From NCBI GenBank assembly GCA_949752745.1, contig OX457024.1:54810510-54874509 (forward strand): a stretch of 64,000 bases of DNA, read 5' to 3'. This DNA is from Protula sp. h YS-2021 (lineage: Eukaryota > Annelida > Polychaeta > Sabellida > Serpulidae). The notes under the pieces are model-generated. The model made no database searches, was not told where the DNA came from, and was given only the letters and a program-made list of their open reading frames with translations. Shown here piece after piece: positions 51,827-61,587 of the stretch (the stretch's first letter is position 1; each line of letters opens with the position of its first letter). The position numbers were made by a program, and so were the translations under genes.

Positions 51827-52198
51827 TTATGCTCGCAAGATGGTGAAGAGTGGATGTTGTATAGCTTCTAGGAATCGTAAGACTGCGCGCCAGTTCTTGA
51901 TATCAAAGAGGATCAAATCTGTATATGGTGTATCTGGCACAACTCCCTTATAATCCTCTGGATAATCCTGTAAAAGATTTCTACAGATTTCTACACGTAT
52001 GTTAGAATCATATTCAGCTACCGTCACTTCCACTTTATTTTCAAGTCTACGTTTAAACCCAGGTTCAAGTGGTATGTTTTTAAAGTCTTTCCACACTTCA
52101 GGTTTAAACCGATGATAGCTTGTCTGAGAATCAAGTATCATTTTATTCCTCTCATTTACAGTAAGGTAAACACCACCGTTCAGCATGAGTGCATTCAT
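51827..52198 (-). CDS. PC4-like tandem-domain protein, copy B
   Basis: 123 residues, nearly identical to copy A 29177-29548 (only a few substitutions). The only early-cassette gene of copy B that remains intact. Same two strand-rich repeats with Trp-containing helices. Probably nucleic-acid binding. Confidence 0.6.
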   Translation of the reverse strand: MNALMLNGGVYLTVNERNKMILDSQTSYHRFKPEVWKDFKNIPLEPGFKRRLENKVEVTVAEYDSNIRVEICRNLLQDYPEDYKGVVPDTPYTDLILFDIKNWRAVLRFLEAIQHPLFTILRA

Positions 52199-52199
52199 G

Positions 52200-52557
52200 T
52201 TTTTACCTTGTTATGAGCCACCTTCTTGTCTACGAAGCCTTTTATCCACTTCTTTCACTTGCTTCTTCAGCATTTTCCATTCAGGTATTGTCAGCAAAAT
52301 TCCCTTTTTCGTTGGACGGTTTTTTCCAGTCCCCTTATCTCTCAGGTACTTGCCACTCCTTCATTGCTTTGTTTCATAATCTTGATATACTTTCCATTTC
52401 CTAGAGAAAGCATTCCATCCCACGACTGTGGTGTTGGCACCGTCTCCACTTTCAATTTCTTGATGGTAGTGGTAGGATTTTTCACTTTTAAGTCTTTAAC
52501 TGTATCTGCAAGAGTATCCATATCAATTGTAGATCTCTTACGACTTTCACGTTCCAT
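52200..52557 (-). pseudogene. PC4/Sub1-like protein, copy B, frameshifted
   Basis: 52342-52557 encodes the N-terminal part through KYIKIMKQSNEGV and then goes out of frame at about 52,345-52,350, where a short deletion removes the NIRK strand. The remaining PTKKGILLT and helix are readable in another frame down to about 52,215. The gene is inactive in copy B. Confidence 0.8.
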
Positions 52558-52614
52558 GTTAACGCTTCAATGTTCACACCTCAAATAACTCTTCCGTTGG
52601 AGGACCTCCCTCTT

Positions 52615-55600
52615 TTATGCTATTGCTTTGTAATGTCCATGCGCTAAAGTGGAATAGCCATCATCCAATACAAATCGCTTGTCGTCATATGGGGAGAGGG
52701 CTATTTTCCTCAACTTCTCCGAGAAAAGCTGGTGACTATGACTTCGAATAATGTGTCCTGTAGCCATCGTTTGAGTTTTCTTGAACAAACTGTCTCTATA
52801 CTGCGCATGTTTAATGCGTCTTTGACAAGCTTGAGTGATGCCTTTAGCTGTATGTTTTTCTTTCCCACCGCACAATAAACTGTACATTTTCGGTCTGAGT
52901 CCAACAAACTCTTCAATGGGGATGCCTGCCGTCTCATCCTTCATTTTCCCAAGCACTTTTTTGTTCACGTTGGAATGTAGGAAGTGATCTGGCGGATAGT
53001 CACTTGTGTCGAACAGGTCAGCATCTTGCTGCATATCCTTGTAGATATCTTCCGTTTCTATGTCGTAACATAGACTGTCGGTGTCGCTGAACAACAACTT
53101 GGCATTGGGATACTTGACCATGATGTAGTTGTAATGAAAGTTGAACATGAGCACTTTGCTGAGGTCGAGAATGGTGAAGCCAACTTGAATGGGTTTATCC
53201 AGAAGCAAGTCCACTTTGCGTAAAGGTACCGCGGTCAAATCTTCGTTGAAAATTTTAAATTTGTGGAAAGAAGGTTTGGCTACAAGTTTCTTGAACAGCT
53301 TTTCCTTGTGAACAAGTTCAACATTGATTCGCTTTCTCACATTTTCCATGGTTTTTGCCAAATACCGAGTTGTTCATCAGTTTGAAGAACTCTTTCTCAA
53401 ATGGGTTCTTGGCCAATTTTCTCTTTTCCGTGTTCAAGGTAATGTATTTCGCCAACCATTTGCTCTGTTCAAACATAATGGCGCGATGAACTTTAGTGAC
53501 TTTCAACCCCAGTGAGACGTACTGTTGTAAATTCCTGTAATGAAGTACATATTTCTTCTTGTCAGACAAGTTAGGAATGAGCTTTTCACTGGGTTTCTCT
53601 TTCATGTTTAGATCTTTCCGCAGCTTCTGACTGTACTCTGACAATTCTCGAACTTTGACACATTTCCGTTCTGGAGCCAGTGGGTAGTGATTATGACGAT
53701 CATGGATTGAATTTGGATATTCTAAATCCACTTCCAAAATGAATCCAATGTCATCATCTTCAGCTACATCCATGAAGTCGAGGGATTCTGGCTCGCTCAC
53801 CCACATAAATCCTCTTTGCGGCATGCTTTGTGACATGGCCCAGCCATACAAGTTGTTTGCGTCGAGGTAATCAGATAGTTGCTTGGTATCTCAGAATTGT
53901 AATCTGCTACGTAGGGATTATTCGCTTTCGCATACTTGTGTGTGATCACAGATATTCCTCCACGTATGCCTTGCTCAACCATTTGATACATGTCAATGTC
54001 ATTGATCAATTCCAACTTCACCTTTGTCGCTTTCAACATTGCATCCCACGACAGTCCTGGTGCTGTATAGTAGTGAGCAGGATCCAATTCATACGTGTTG
54101 AGGCATACTTGACGAAAATTTTCAAACACGTCAGCTAGTAATAACACATCTGATTTCAGGTACAGGTCGTGGTATTCACCAAATGTGGTACAGTTGAATG
54201 TATCCCACACCTTCTGAGCATGCGCATAATCCTCATCGCTAATGTCCTCTTCGCTAAGCTGACTATAAAACTTGTCCTTTGATGGCAGCTGTGTTTCAGC
54301 AAACTTGGATGGTTCATCCACATAATCATAGGGGTACACTCCCTTTCTCAACAACAAATCTTGTTGGTCACTATCGTGAATGTGAGAGGTCATGTTGTAG
54401 AAGTTATCTTTCCTTCTGCTGCAAGGTGGATACCAACTTCTGTAGAGAGGTACTCATGAACTGAAAGCTGTCTGTAAATTTCAGATTGCTCATGGTGAAT
54501 GCAATATATTTTTCAATGGTGTTGGGAATGACTGTAATCGTTTCACCTTTGAATTTCCCAATTTCCTCCATGATCAGGTGACTGTCATAGCCTCGTAAAT
54601 TGTGGAAAAACACGGGAATGATAAAAGAATCTTTATCACCTTGCTGATCCTTTCTAAGTCGGAATTGTAAGTTGCATTCATTGTGCGCTGCTCCACGATA
54701 TTTGCCATTGATATGGTCATGATCTCTCACACGATCTGCTCCTAGAGGTTCATGACAAATGTAGCAATCAACAGCGTTCTTGAAATTCCTTTTGTCTTCA
54801 CGAGTCATCACCATTTCCTTTGGCCGCTCTAAGCCACGTACAATACGATCACGTTCATTCACCATATGGTCTAAAAAGACTTTCACAGCATTGTCTCCTC
54901 GATACACAACTGGTGCACGTGTGTCGTACTGGCTTACAACCACATAGGCAAAGCTGTTTGGACGATGATGTTGATACTTGTCCCCTTCTTCATGCTTTTG
55001 CGTGAAACATTCAAAGTCGGCATAAATCACAAAAGGTGCTCGCTGTTGTTTAGCCACATTCTTGAACTTGATGAAGGGTTCCTTGGGAAATGATAAACGT
55101 TGTGCCCCATTCTTGTCACACACTTCACGATATTTATCTAAAAGATCTTGTCGTACAAACCCGTGAAGACAGTTGAAACAATAAAAATATGCAGCCTTAT
55201 GCTTTGATCGATAAGACATAAGTCTGCTAAAATTCTTGATGAGGCAGTAATGCCTCGTCTTGTCATTGCTAATCAGAAGTAAGTTGATTTCTCTCACACT
55301 GACGTTTCGACTAAGTTGTATTGGAACAACTACATCTTGTTCATATCCAAACACGTTGATGGCTACATCGTTCTCCTTTTCAAACTTTGGAATGTCAGTA
55401 ATTGGTGTCGGAAATGTCATACCCTCTACCTTTAATTCCTTCTCAAATGACTTGTAATGATTCACGCGATTTGGGTTGTTGTCATGAGGGTGAAGGTAAG
55501 CCAATACTGACCACAAGAAACACTTGTTATCATCATTCTTAATGTTTATCACACCTTCTGTTTTCTTCACTTTCTTCGGTAGTGGAACATAACTACTCGC

Positions 55601-56367
55601 TTCTAGAGGAACCAACGTAGCTGTATGTACTTCAATGTACAGTATGTTATCCAATACCCAGCCAGAGCCTTGTCGCTCATGTTCGTCAAACTTGGTAAAT
55701 AATTCTTTATAGGCTTCTGGCAGGTCCTGCTCAATATCTGCTGGATTGTATGCTGCATATGTTGGACTGCTGATAAATGCATTATCCACTTGTTCTACCA
55801 TAACACCTTCATCATTTGCTGTCAGTTTCTTGAAACGTGCATGCACGACAATGTACCATTTCATTCCATGGTTTAAGGTCTCCAACAAATGTGACTTGAT
55901 ACGGTTCTCTTGCTGTCGCATTTCAAGCAGTAAATCTGATCCATCCTCAGATTCAAACCGTTTTTCCTGCGCGTTTTCACCAAGACTAAGCCTTCTACCT
56001 CTCCCTACTTGTCCTGTCTTTTGTTTCTTTGAAACATGTTCTTCATGAGGTGCATTGTCCTTCTCAGCTGGTATGCATGCATGTGCCTCATAAGTATCCA
56101 TAGATGGAAATTTACATTGCATTCCATACACTGTACTTGACCGTATGGCCAAATGTCATCTTCTTCCATCTTTTGTCTCTTTGCTCCTTTCATCTCAGCT
56201 TTACTGCATGTATGTGTCTCATAAGTATCCATAGATGGAAATTTCACATTGCATTCCATACACTGAACTTGACCGTATGGCCAAATGTCATCTTCTTCCA
56301 TCCTTTGTCTCTTTGCTCCTTTCCCATGCTCTTCACTTTTCATCATAGCTAGTTGTTGTTCCGTCAA
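52615..56367 (-). pseudogene. polB: Protein-primed DNA polymerase B, copy B (at least four frameshifts)
   Basis: Reading on the minus strand, open pieces are 56005-56367, 54404-56152, 53797-54393, 53318-53851 and 52615-53361, alternating between two frames. All catalytic motifs of copy A are readable, including YADFEC, HNLRGYDSHL, NNSVFGK and SDTDS. The N-terminus has a 131-132-bp tandem duplication carrying one finger each; a 1-bp deletion in the second copy gives the first frameshift. In the internal finger (about 55,160-55,220), the first His ligand is Tyr (DKYREVC). More decayed than copy A. Confidence 0.92.
56098..56362 (-). repeat. 132-bp in-gene duplication of a C2H2-type finger
   Basis: The segment coding for KGAKRQ, an acidic EEDDIWPYGQVQCMEC and FPSMDTYETH occurs twice in tandem (44 codons each). 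The copy nearer 56,110 lacks one base (TTTACATTGC against TTTCACATTGC). Copy A has two fingers here but with divergent sequence. Confidence 0.85.
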
Positions 56368-56394
56368 CTGCTGAAACTGAAATGCTGAAATGTA

Positions 56395-56425
56395 ATCTCA
56401 GACATACCCCTTTTATACACACTCA
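56395..56425 (-). promoter_or_regulatory. TATA promoter of copy B polymerase
   Basis: On the minus strand, GTATAAAAGG at about 56,410-56,418 is followed by repeated ATTTCAG motifs and the ATG at 56,367, about 45 bp on. The forkhead/octamer array of copy A is absent here. Confidence 0.6.
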
Positions 56426-56466
56426 TACATGGACAGAATTTGCGTTTTCATTTCACAGCAGAGGAT

Positions 56467-56482
56467 GGCCCTTAGAAGGGCC
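56467..56482 (-). terminator. Histone-type 3' stem-loop after the Cys-rich terminal gene
   Basis: Minus strand: GGCCCT / AGGGCC stem, TCTA loop, then ATCC and, 12-14 nt later, GAAATGAAAA, a purine-rich stretch where the U7-binding histone downstream element would lie. It starts 24 nt after the stop of 56507-56860. Confidence 0.72.
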
Positions 56483-56506
56483 GAAAGATGTTAGTGAGTT
56501 GGCTCT

Positions 56507-56860
56507 TCACCAACAAGTCGGATTTCCGCAATTACACTGATATCTGTAAAATTTTTCCATGGAGAACGGTCTTCGTGCACACTTGAACGGATGGAAGTTA
56601 TAGTAGCCAAAGTTTTTCAGCGTCGCACCGCACCACCAGCAGTCCGTGCATGGCTCCGGTCCTGGCAATCTCGCAGTAAACTTGTACCAGAGCAGTCCAC
56701 CGCAAGTTTTGCAGCAGTAATGTCGTGGTGCATTGTGGTGCACCGGGCAGTTGTGTGGTTGACCTGGGTACTCCAACCATACCCAACACTTATAACACTC
56801 AGTCGTTAGCGTCACTGCCTTGCCGTTTCGCATCACTGTGATTTTACGACTTGTCGACAT
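56507..56860 (-). CDS. Cys-rich putative zinc-binding protein, copy B
   Basis: 117 residues with 16 Cys and several His in pairs: CYKC, CPVHH, HYCCKTCG, CTDCWWCG, CARR and CNCGNPTC. The pattern suggests two or three zinc knuckles; no named family is recognised. A TATATAAAG box lies at about 56,898-56,906 (minus), and a histone-type hairpin follows the stop. Present only in copy B. It may be a nuclear regulator (inference). Confidence 0.65.
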   Translation of the reverse strand: MSTSRKITVMRNGKAVTLTTECYKCWVWLEYPGQPHNCPVHHNAPRHYCCKTCGGLLWYKFTARLPGPEPCTDCWWCGATLKNFGYYNFHPFKCARRPFSMEKFYRYQCNCGNPTCW

Positions 56861-56937
56861 CGTGCTGCTTGTGTTGGATAATGCAGCTGTAACCCACCTT
56901 TATATACTACTAGCCACCATCCTCGCATTGTATGCTG

Positions 56938-57135
56938 ACTGGGGGGGGGTCCTTGCTTCATTTCCGCTGCCCAGGAGGGGGGGGTCCTTGCTTCATATCT
57001 GCTGCCAGGGGGGTCCTTGCTTCATATCTGCTGCCAGGGGGGTCCTTGCTTCATATCTGCTGCCAGGGGGGTCCTTGCTTCATATCTGCTGCCAGGGGGG
57101 GTCCTTGCTTCATATCTGCTACCAGGGGGGTCCTT
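56938..57135. repeat. GGGGGGTCCTTGCTTCATATCTGCTGCC array
   Basis: Seven or so tandem units of 28-30 bp with a G run of 5-10 each. The inverse motif GCAAGGACCCCC appears at the other end of copy B (42,690-42,705). Open frames through it are artefacts. Regular G runs could form quadruplexes. Confidence 0.88.
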
Positions 57136-57146
57136 ACTTCAAGTGG

Positions 57147-57203
57147 TATATAAGTGGTAGCCATTTCAGTTCAGGCTCACAACCGCTTTCATCTCTCACG
57201 GCT
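57147..57203 (+). promoter_or_regulatory. TATA box and initiator of the RING gene
   Basis: TATATAAG at 57,147-57,154 is followed 16 nt later by TTTCAGTTC, a TCAGTY initiator, and the ATG at 57,204. The arrangement mirrors the promoters at 24.2-25.05 kb in copy A. Confidence 0.65.
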
Positions 57204-57758
57204 ATGGAGCTCTTCTATGCGTTAAACGATGTTCTCACGGTGAGGGAAGTCAGGGATGTGCAAGTGCCGGTGGTGCCGCCAGCGTTCCAGCCTGAGAGAT
57301 TTTTTTTCTACCAGATGCTGCCGAACCCTGCCAACGCCAAGGTCCTCTGTGTTCCGGTCTTTTTTAACCGGAGGGTGACGCTGGGAAAGCGGTTGGAAAA
57401 TATTGAGCAGGGACATTACGTCGAGGCTTACTTCCGATGCACCATGCTGGGGGAATCGATGCCATCAAGACTTGAGGAGGAAGAGTATCCAGCATGGGGA
57501 AGATTCTTCCTCCAGCAAGACCTCGACATATGTATCTCATGCGGCTGCATGCTCAGTCCTGATCGTGTTATTGCTGTGGATTGCGGCCATCAATCATGTA
57601 TTTACTGCGCTGCAATTTGGACTCACATGACGGCGCTTGCTGATGAATACACGACTGCATGCTTCACCTGCGGACTGAAAACGGATCATTACGTTTTCAA
57701 CAGCCAGCAATTAACACACTGCGCAAGGCCAGTCCAAGACATCGTCGAATTTTTCTAA
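57204..57758 (+). CDS. RING-finger protein (putative E3 ubiquitin ligase), copy B
   Basis: 184 residues. Residues 1-110 are unrecognised, with aromatic and hydrophobic strands. Residues about 117-165 form a C3HC4 RING: CISCG, then DCGHQSCIYC and, after about 17 residues, CFTCG. RING proteins pass ubiquitin to substrates; viral ones often target antiviral or cell-death factors. The final codons (VEFF) lie inside the inverted repeat and are also present, without the gene, at 39,780. A histone-type hairpin starts 21 nt after the stop. Present only in copy B. Confidence 0.8.
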   Translation: MELFYALNDVLTVREVRDVQVPVVPPAFQPERFFFYQMLPNPANAKVLCVPVFFNRRVTLGKRLENIEQGHYVEAYFRCTMLGESMPSRLEEEEYPAWGRFFLQQDLDICISCGCMLSPDRVIAVDCGHQSCIYCAAIWTHMTALADEYTTACFTCGLKTDHYVFNSQQLTHCARPVQDIVEFF

Positions 57759-57974
57759 GTCTGGCAGCAAAAACCTGCCGGCCCTTCTAAGGGCCATCCA
57801 TTAATACGAAATAAGCGCTAATCCTGTCATGGTGTTAGTATGTATGTGTATGCATGAGAGTGTGGGAAATGCTTTAAAAAAAAAAAAAAAAAAAAGGGGG
57901 GTGATTTTTTTACCCCCTTTTTTATACCCCCTTTTTGACTTTAAGGGGATTTATAGGTGAGCTCTAACCATGTA
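57742..57974. repeat. Inverted repeat of copy B, right arm
   Basis: Inverse of 39,556-39,790. It covers the end of the RING gene, the hairpin, the ATACATACTAAC block (inverted), a poly-A run of about 20 and the GGGGGTGATTT/ACCCCCTTTTT blocks. Confidence 0.92.
57780..57795 (+). terminator. Histone-type 3' stem-loop after the RING gene
   Basis: GGCCCT / AGGGCC stem of 6 bp, TCTA loop, then ATCCA and CGAAATAAG 14 nt later. Placement 21 nt after the stop, stem and loop length, the UYUN-type loop and the 3' ACCCA-like flank all match the animal replication-dependent histone signal. Confidence 0.75.
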
Positions 57975-58543
57975 GCTATGAGTTCTCTATTGATAAAATG
58001 GAGAACTTGTACGTTATGGGAGGTGTCTCATCTGTCCGTCTGCCGTTGGATGGTTGTTTGAATGGCCGCCCGTTTGAATGGTCGTTTGTATGGCCGCCCG
58101 TTTGAATGCCGTTTGAATGGTCGCCCGTTTGAATGCCGTTTGAATGGTCGCCCGTTTGAATGACCGCCCACTCTCCATATTACGTCATTATGACGTTCAT
58201 ATGACGTTCATATGACCTCCATATGACCTCTATATGATCTCCATATGATCTCCATATGATCTCCATATGATCTCCATATCACGTCAATAACACGTCCATA
58301 TGACGTCAATATGACGTCACTGTTTTCGGAACCCCATGGGGCTCCGAAACACCTCATGACGTCATTATGACGTCCATATGGCAACCATATGGTAACCATA
58401 TGACAACCATATGACAACCATATGACAACCATATGACGTCAATATGACGTCACTGTTTTCGGAACCCCATGGGGCTCCAAAAACACCTCCTGACGTCATT
58501 ATAACGTCACTTCCTGTTTTCGGAACCCCACTTTTACCCTACT
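57975..58543. repeat. Right terminal satellites of the composite element
   Basis: Outward from copy B: TTTGAATGGTCGCCCG repeats (58,050-58,170), CATATGACCTC/CATATGATCTC and CATATGACGTCAATATGACG arrays (58,180-58,520), two copies of TTTTCGGAACCCCATGGGGC hairpins (58,323 and 58,453), then GTCACTTCCTG and the CCCTACT end. TGACGTCA palindromes recur about ten times. Confidence 0.8.
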
Positions 58544-59200
58544 CACAGTGCTTCATATAAGCATTGCAAAATAGCGTCCAGATTATTTTTGCGTTCTGTT
58601 TGGCTGATAAAATTTGGTGCAATAACGTGCCACTAATATGACAATATAACCGTGTGGTCACAAGTTTACTTTACAACAGCCTGGGCCGTAGGTTATTTCT
58701 AACTGCCGCTATCCCCAGCAGAGAATGAACGAAAATGGTATATTTTTTTCTCTGGAGATTTTGGCATAAAGGTAGACGCTATAGACAGGCTGCTGGGACC
58801 AAAAGATTTGATTAGCTCATCTTGCCACTGATGGGAGAGGTCACTGCCCGAAACATGTTCTGTATATTGCAGATATAACTACAGTTCTACTTATAAGCAT
58901 GGGAAATTGGGACCAGATTATTTATTCGACACATTCATCTGATAGCATTTGGTGTAATAATGTGTCACTAATGCAAAACTAAACCATGGTAGTCAAACGT
59001 GCGACTCACTTGAACCCTGAGCTGTGGGGGCTATTTTCAATTGCCCCCAACCCCAAGAAGAAAATAAGCGTTACTGGTATAATTTCTGCTCTGGAGATTT
59101 TATTTGACTATTTTAAAACTGCTACTTGGCATAAAGATAGATGCTGTAGTCAGACTACTTAGGCCGTTAAAATATGAGCGACTCATCTTCTAGCTGTATT
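58544..59200 (-). repeat. Inverted LINE-tail tandem array, right part
   Basis: Continues the family of 21,720-23,118 in the same orientation directly after the CCCTACT end: TTCATATAAGCATTGC, TTTGGTGCAATAACGTG, CTCTGGAGATTTTG and TTGGCATAAAG blocks, each about twice. It leads into a LINE 3' fragment on its right. Confidence 0.8.
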
Positions 59201-59209
59201 GGTAGGGGT

Positions 59210-59760
59210 AAAGACCCGACCCCGGGGCCTGTATATTAATAATAATGATAATATTTCGATTTCTATAGCACCTATTCTAGTAATAAGCTCTATTTGCTTA
59301 ACAAATGAACACTTGACTAGGCTTCCAGAAAGTAAAACAATTGCAATACAGCATGAGCACAAGATGTAAAAGGTTTGGGAAAGCGTAATTCTTTTTAAGT
59401 ATGTTCCTTTCCATAGCTGCAGCAATCTCAAAACATCTGTCACCGGTTTTTGGGAGCAATTTTTTCACAACTAATAGACGATTATCAGCAGACCGCAGAT
59501 TCCTCTTAGGTGTGTTCCGTTTGACAACGTCTATTAAATACTGAGGAGCAAACAATTATAACAAAGAACTAAAATATCTGTAACCAGACATAACCACAAC
59601 ACTAGCCGCTGCATTTTGCACCATCTGCAAGCCTATGAAGAAGCTTTTCACTGACTCCAATCAGAAGACTGTTTGCATAATCAATTCTAGAATTAAGAAA
59701 TGCTTGTATGAGATTTGGTTGAATTGAAATCTAAAAATTTATCTGTTTGAGAGACAGAAG
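59210..59760 (-). mobile_element. LINE 3' fragment, minus strand
   Basis: The minus frame 59298-59555 has the same APQYLIDVVKRNTPKRNLRSAD block as the 8.8-kb copy, continuing into a GDRCFEIAAAMERN segment. 59,575-59,740 matches the QNAAA region and flanking DNA. 5'-truncated and frameshifted. Confidence 0.75.
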
Positions 59761-59783
59761 GAAGGTAAAACATACCACTTTGT

Positions 59784-60303
<520 letters not shown>

Positions 60304-60369
60304 AGTAGTAGGAAAGTAAGGATTCCACTGCAGGAAGTGACGTCATTCTGTCTGGACCGGAAGTGACGC

Positions 60370-60715
60370 CATAGGTGTAGTCATGGTAACGAAGTAAAGT
60401 AGTCATGGTAGCGAAGCGTAACCATGGTAATGTGTCGTAGTCATGGCAACATAGGCATGATAGTCATGGTAACCCTACTGAGGACCTCCCCCCACCCCGC
60501 CCCCCCCCCCCCCCCCCGCCTAGGCGAGCAACATTTTATCAAGTCAGCACGCTAAGTTACTCACAACAATTTGATCACATGCAAAATCGGTTTGCCACAG
60601 GACAGGTGGTAAAAATCAAGAAATTACAAAGTTCATAGTGTGAGAAACAATTCCACTAGGACAGGTGGCAAAAATCAAGAGATGAAAGAGCTCACAGCGT
60701 GAGAAACAATTAAAG
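60370..60715. repeat. Terminal satellites of element C
   Basis: TAGTCATGGTAACGAAG repeats (60,378-60,475), a poly-C block, then two copies of a roughly 60-bp unit containing AGGACAGGTGG and GTGTGAGAAACAATTCC-type sequence (60,598-60,711). No gene. Confidence 0.75.
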
Positions 60716-60787
60716 TAAGAGGGAAACCGTGAGACTTTCTCACAGGGATAGAGAGAGGCAGCAAGTAGCAGGCCCAGAGTAAGTCGA

Positions 60788-61512
60788 CCCCCCCCCACCC
60801 CCCACCGGGGTTGAATTTGTGATTTGTGCAAATTTTTCCGTTTCAGACAATTCTAAACATTTTTTGTTTTTTGGGTCGACTTCCCCACCCCCGGGGTCGA
60901 ATTTGCGATTTGTGCATATTTATCCGTTTCAGACAATTTTAAACATTTTTGGTTTTTTGAGTTGACCTCCCCCCCCCCCCCCCGGGGTAGAATTTGCGAT
61001 TTTTGCATATTTATCCGTTTCAGACAATTCTGAACATCTTTGGTTTTTTGGGTCGACCCCCCCCCCCCGGGGTAGAATTTGCGATTTTTACATATTTATC
61101 CGTTTCAGACAATTCTAAACATTTTTGGTTTTTTGGGTTGACCTCCTCCCCTCCGGGTCCAAGTTGCGATTTTTGCATATTTATCCGTTTCAGGCAATTA
61201 AAAACATTTTTGGTTTTTAGGGTCGGATCCCATCCCTCTCCGGGGTCGAAGTTGCGATTTTTACATATTTATCCGTTTCAGACAGTTCTAAACATTTTTG
61301 TTTTTTTTTTGGTTGACCTGACCCCCCCCCCCGGGTCGAAGTTGCGATTTTTGCATATTTATCCGTTTCAGGCAACTCTAAACATTTTTGGATTTTAGGG
61401 TCGGACCCCCACCCCCGGGGTCGAAGTTGCGATTTTTGCATATTTATCCGTTTCAGACAATTCTAAACATTTTTGGTTTTTTGGGTCAACCACAACCCCC
61501 CCCCCCCCCAAA
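60788..61512. repeat. Nine-unit subterminal poly-C array of element C
   Basis: Each unit: CCCCCCCGGGGTCGAA, GCGATTTTTGCATATTTATC and CGTTTCAGACAATTCTAAAC followed by GGTTTTTTGGGTCGAC. About 85 bp each. Homologous to the arrays of copy A but with GGGG after the C run and several shared substitutions. The long open frame at 60994-61398 is an artefact. Confidence 0.88.
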
Positions 61513-61538
61513 CGAGCTTCTGGTTCACGAATGAGTAG

Positions 61539-61587
61539 TATAAAAGCGAGTGTTCTTGAATGCTATGACATTTATCACCAAGACATC
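61539..61587 (+). promoter_or_regulatory. TATA box before the element C acidic gene
   Basis: AGTAGTATAAAAGCGAG, the same AGTAGTATAAAA context as at 42,747 in copy B, 45 bp before the ATG at 61,588. Confidence 0.6.

Larger units (their letters stand above)
23119..58543. mobile_element. 35.4-kb composite Polinton/Maverick (adintovirus-like) insertion: two genomes head to head
   Basis: The left edge reads AGTAGGGTGAAAAGG and the right edge is its inverse, CTTTTACCCTACT, so the whole unit has short terminal inverted repeats that begin with AG, as Polintons usually do. Both edges continue inward with GGAAGTGACGT motifs. Inside are two inverted, related gene sets. Copy A ends at 39,555 and copy B starts at 39,556 with no spacer. 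LINE-tail array flanks both sides in one orientation, suggesting a single insertion into that array. No clear target-site duplication was found (TTTGGG on the left, CACAGT on the right). Confidence 0.75.

Noticed and set aside
56820..57758. 312-codon start of the RING protein at 56,820
   Set aside because: The first 128 codons run through the 57-kb promoter and G-run array; the ATG at 57,204 lies after the TATA and initiator.
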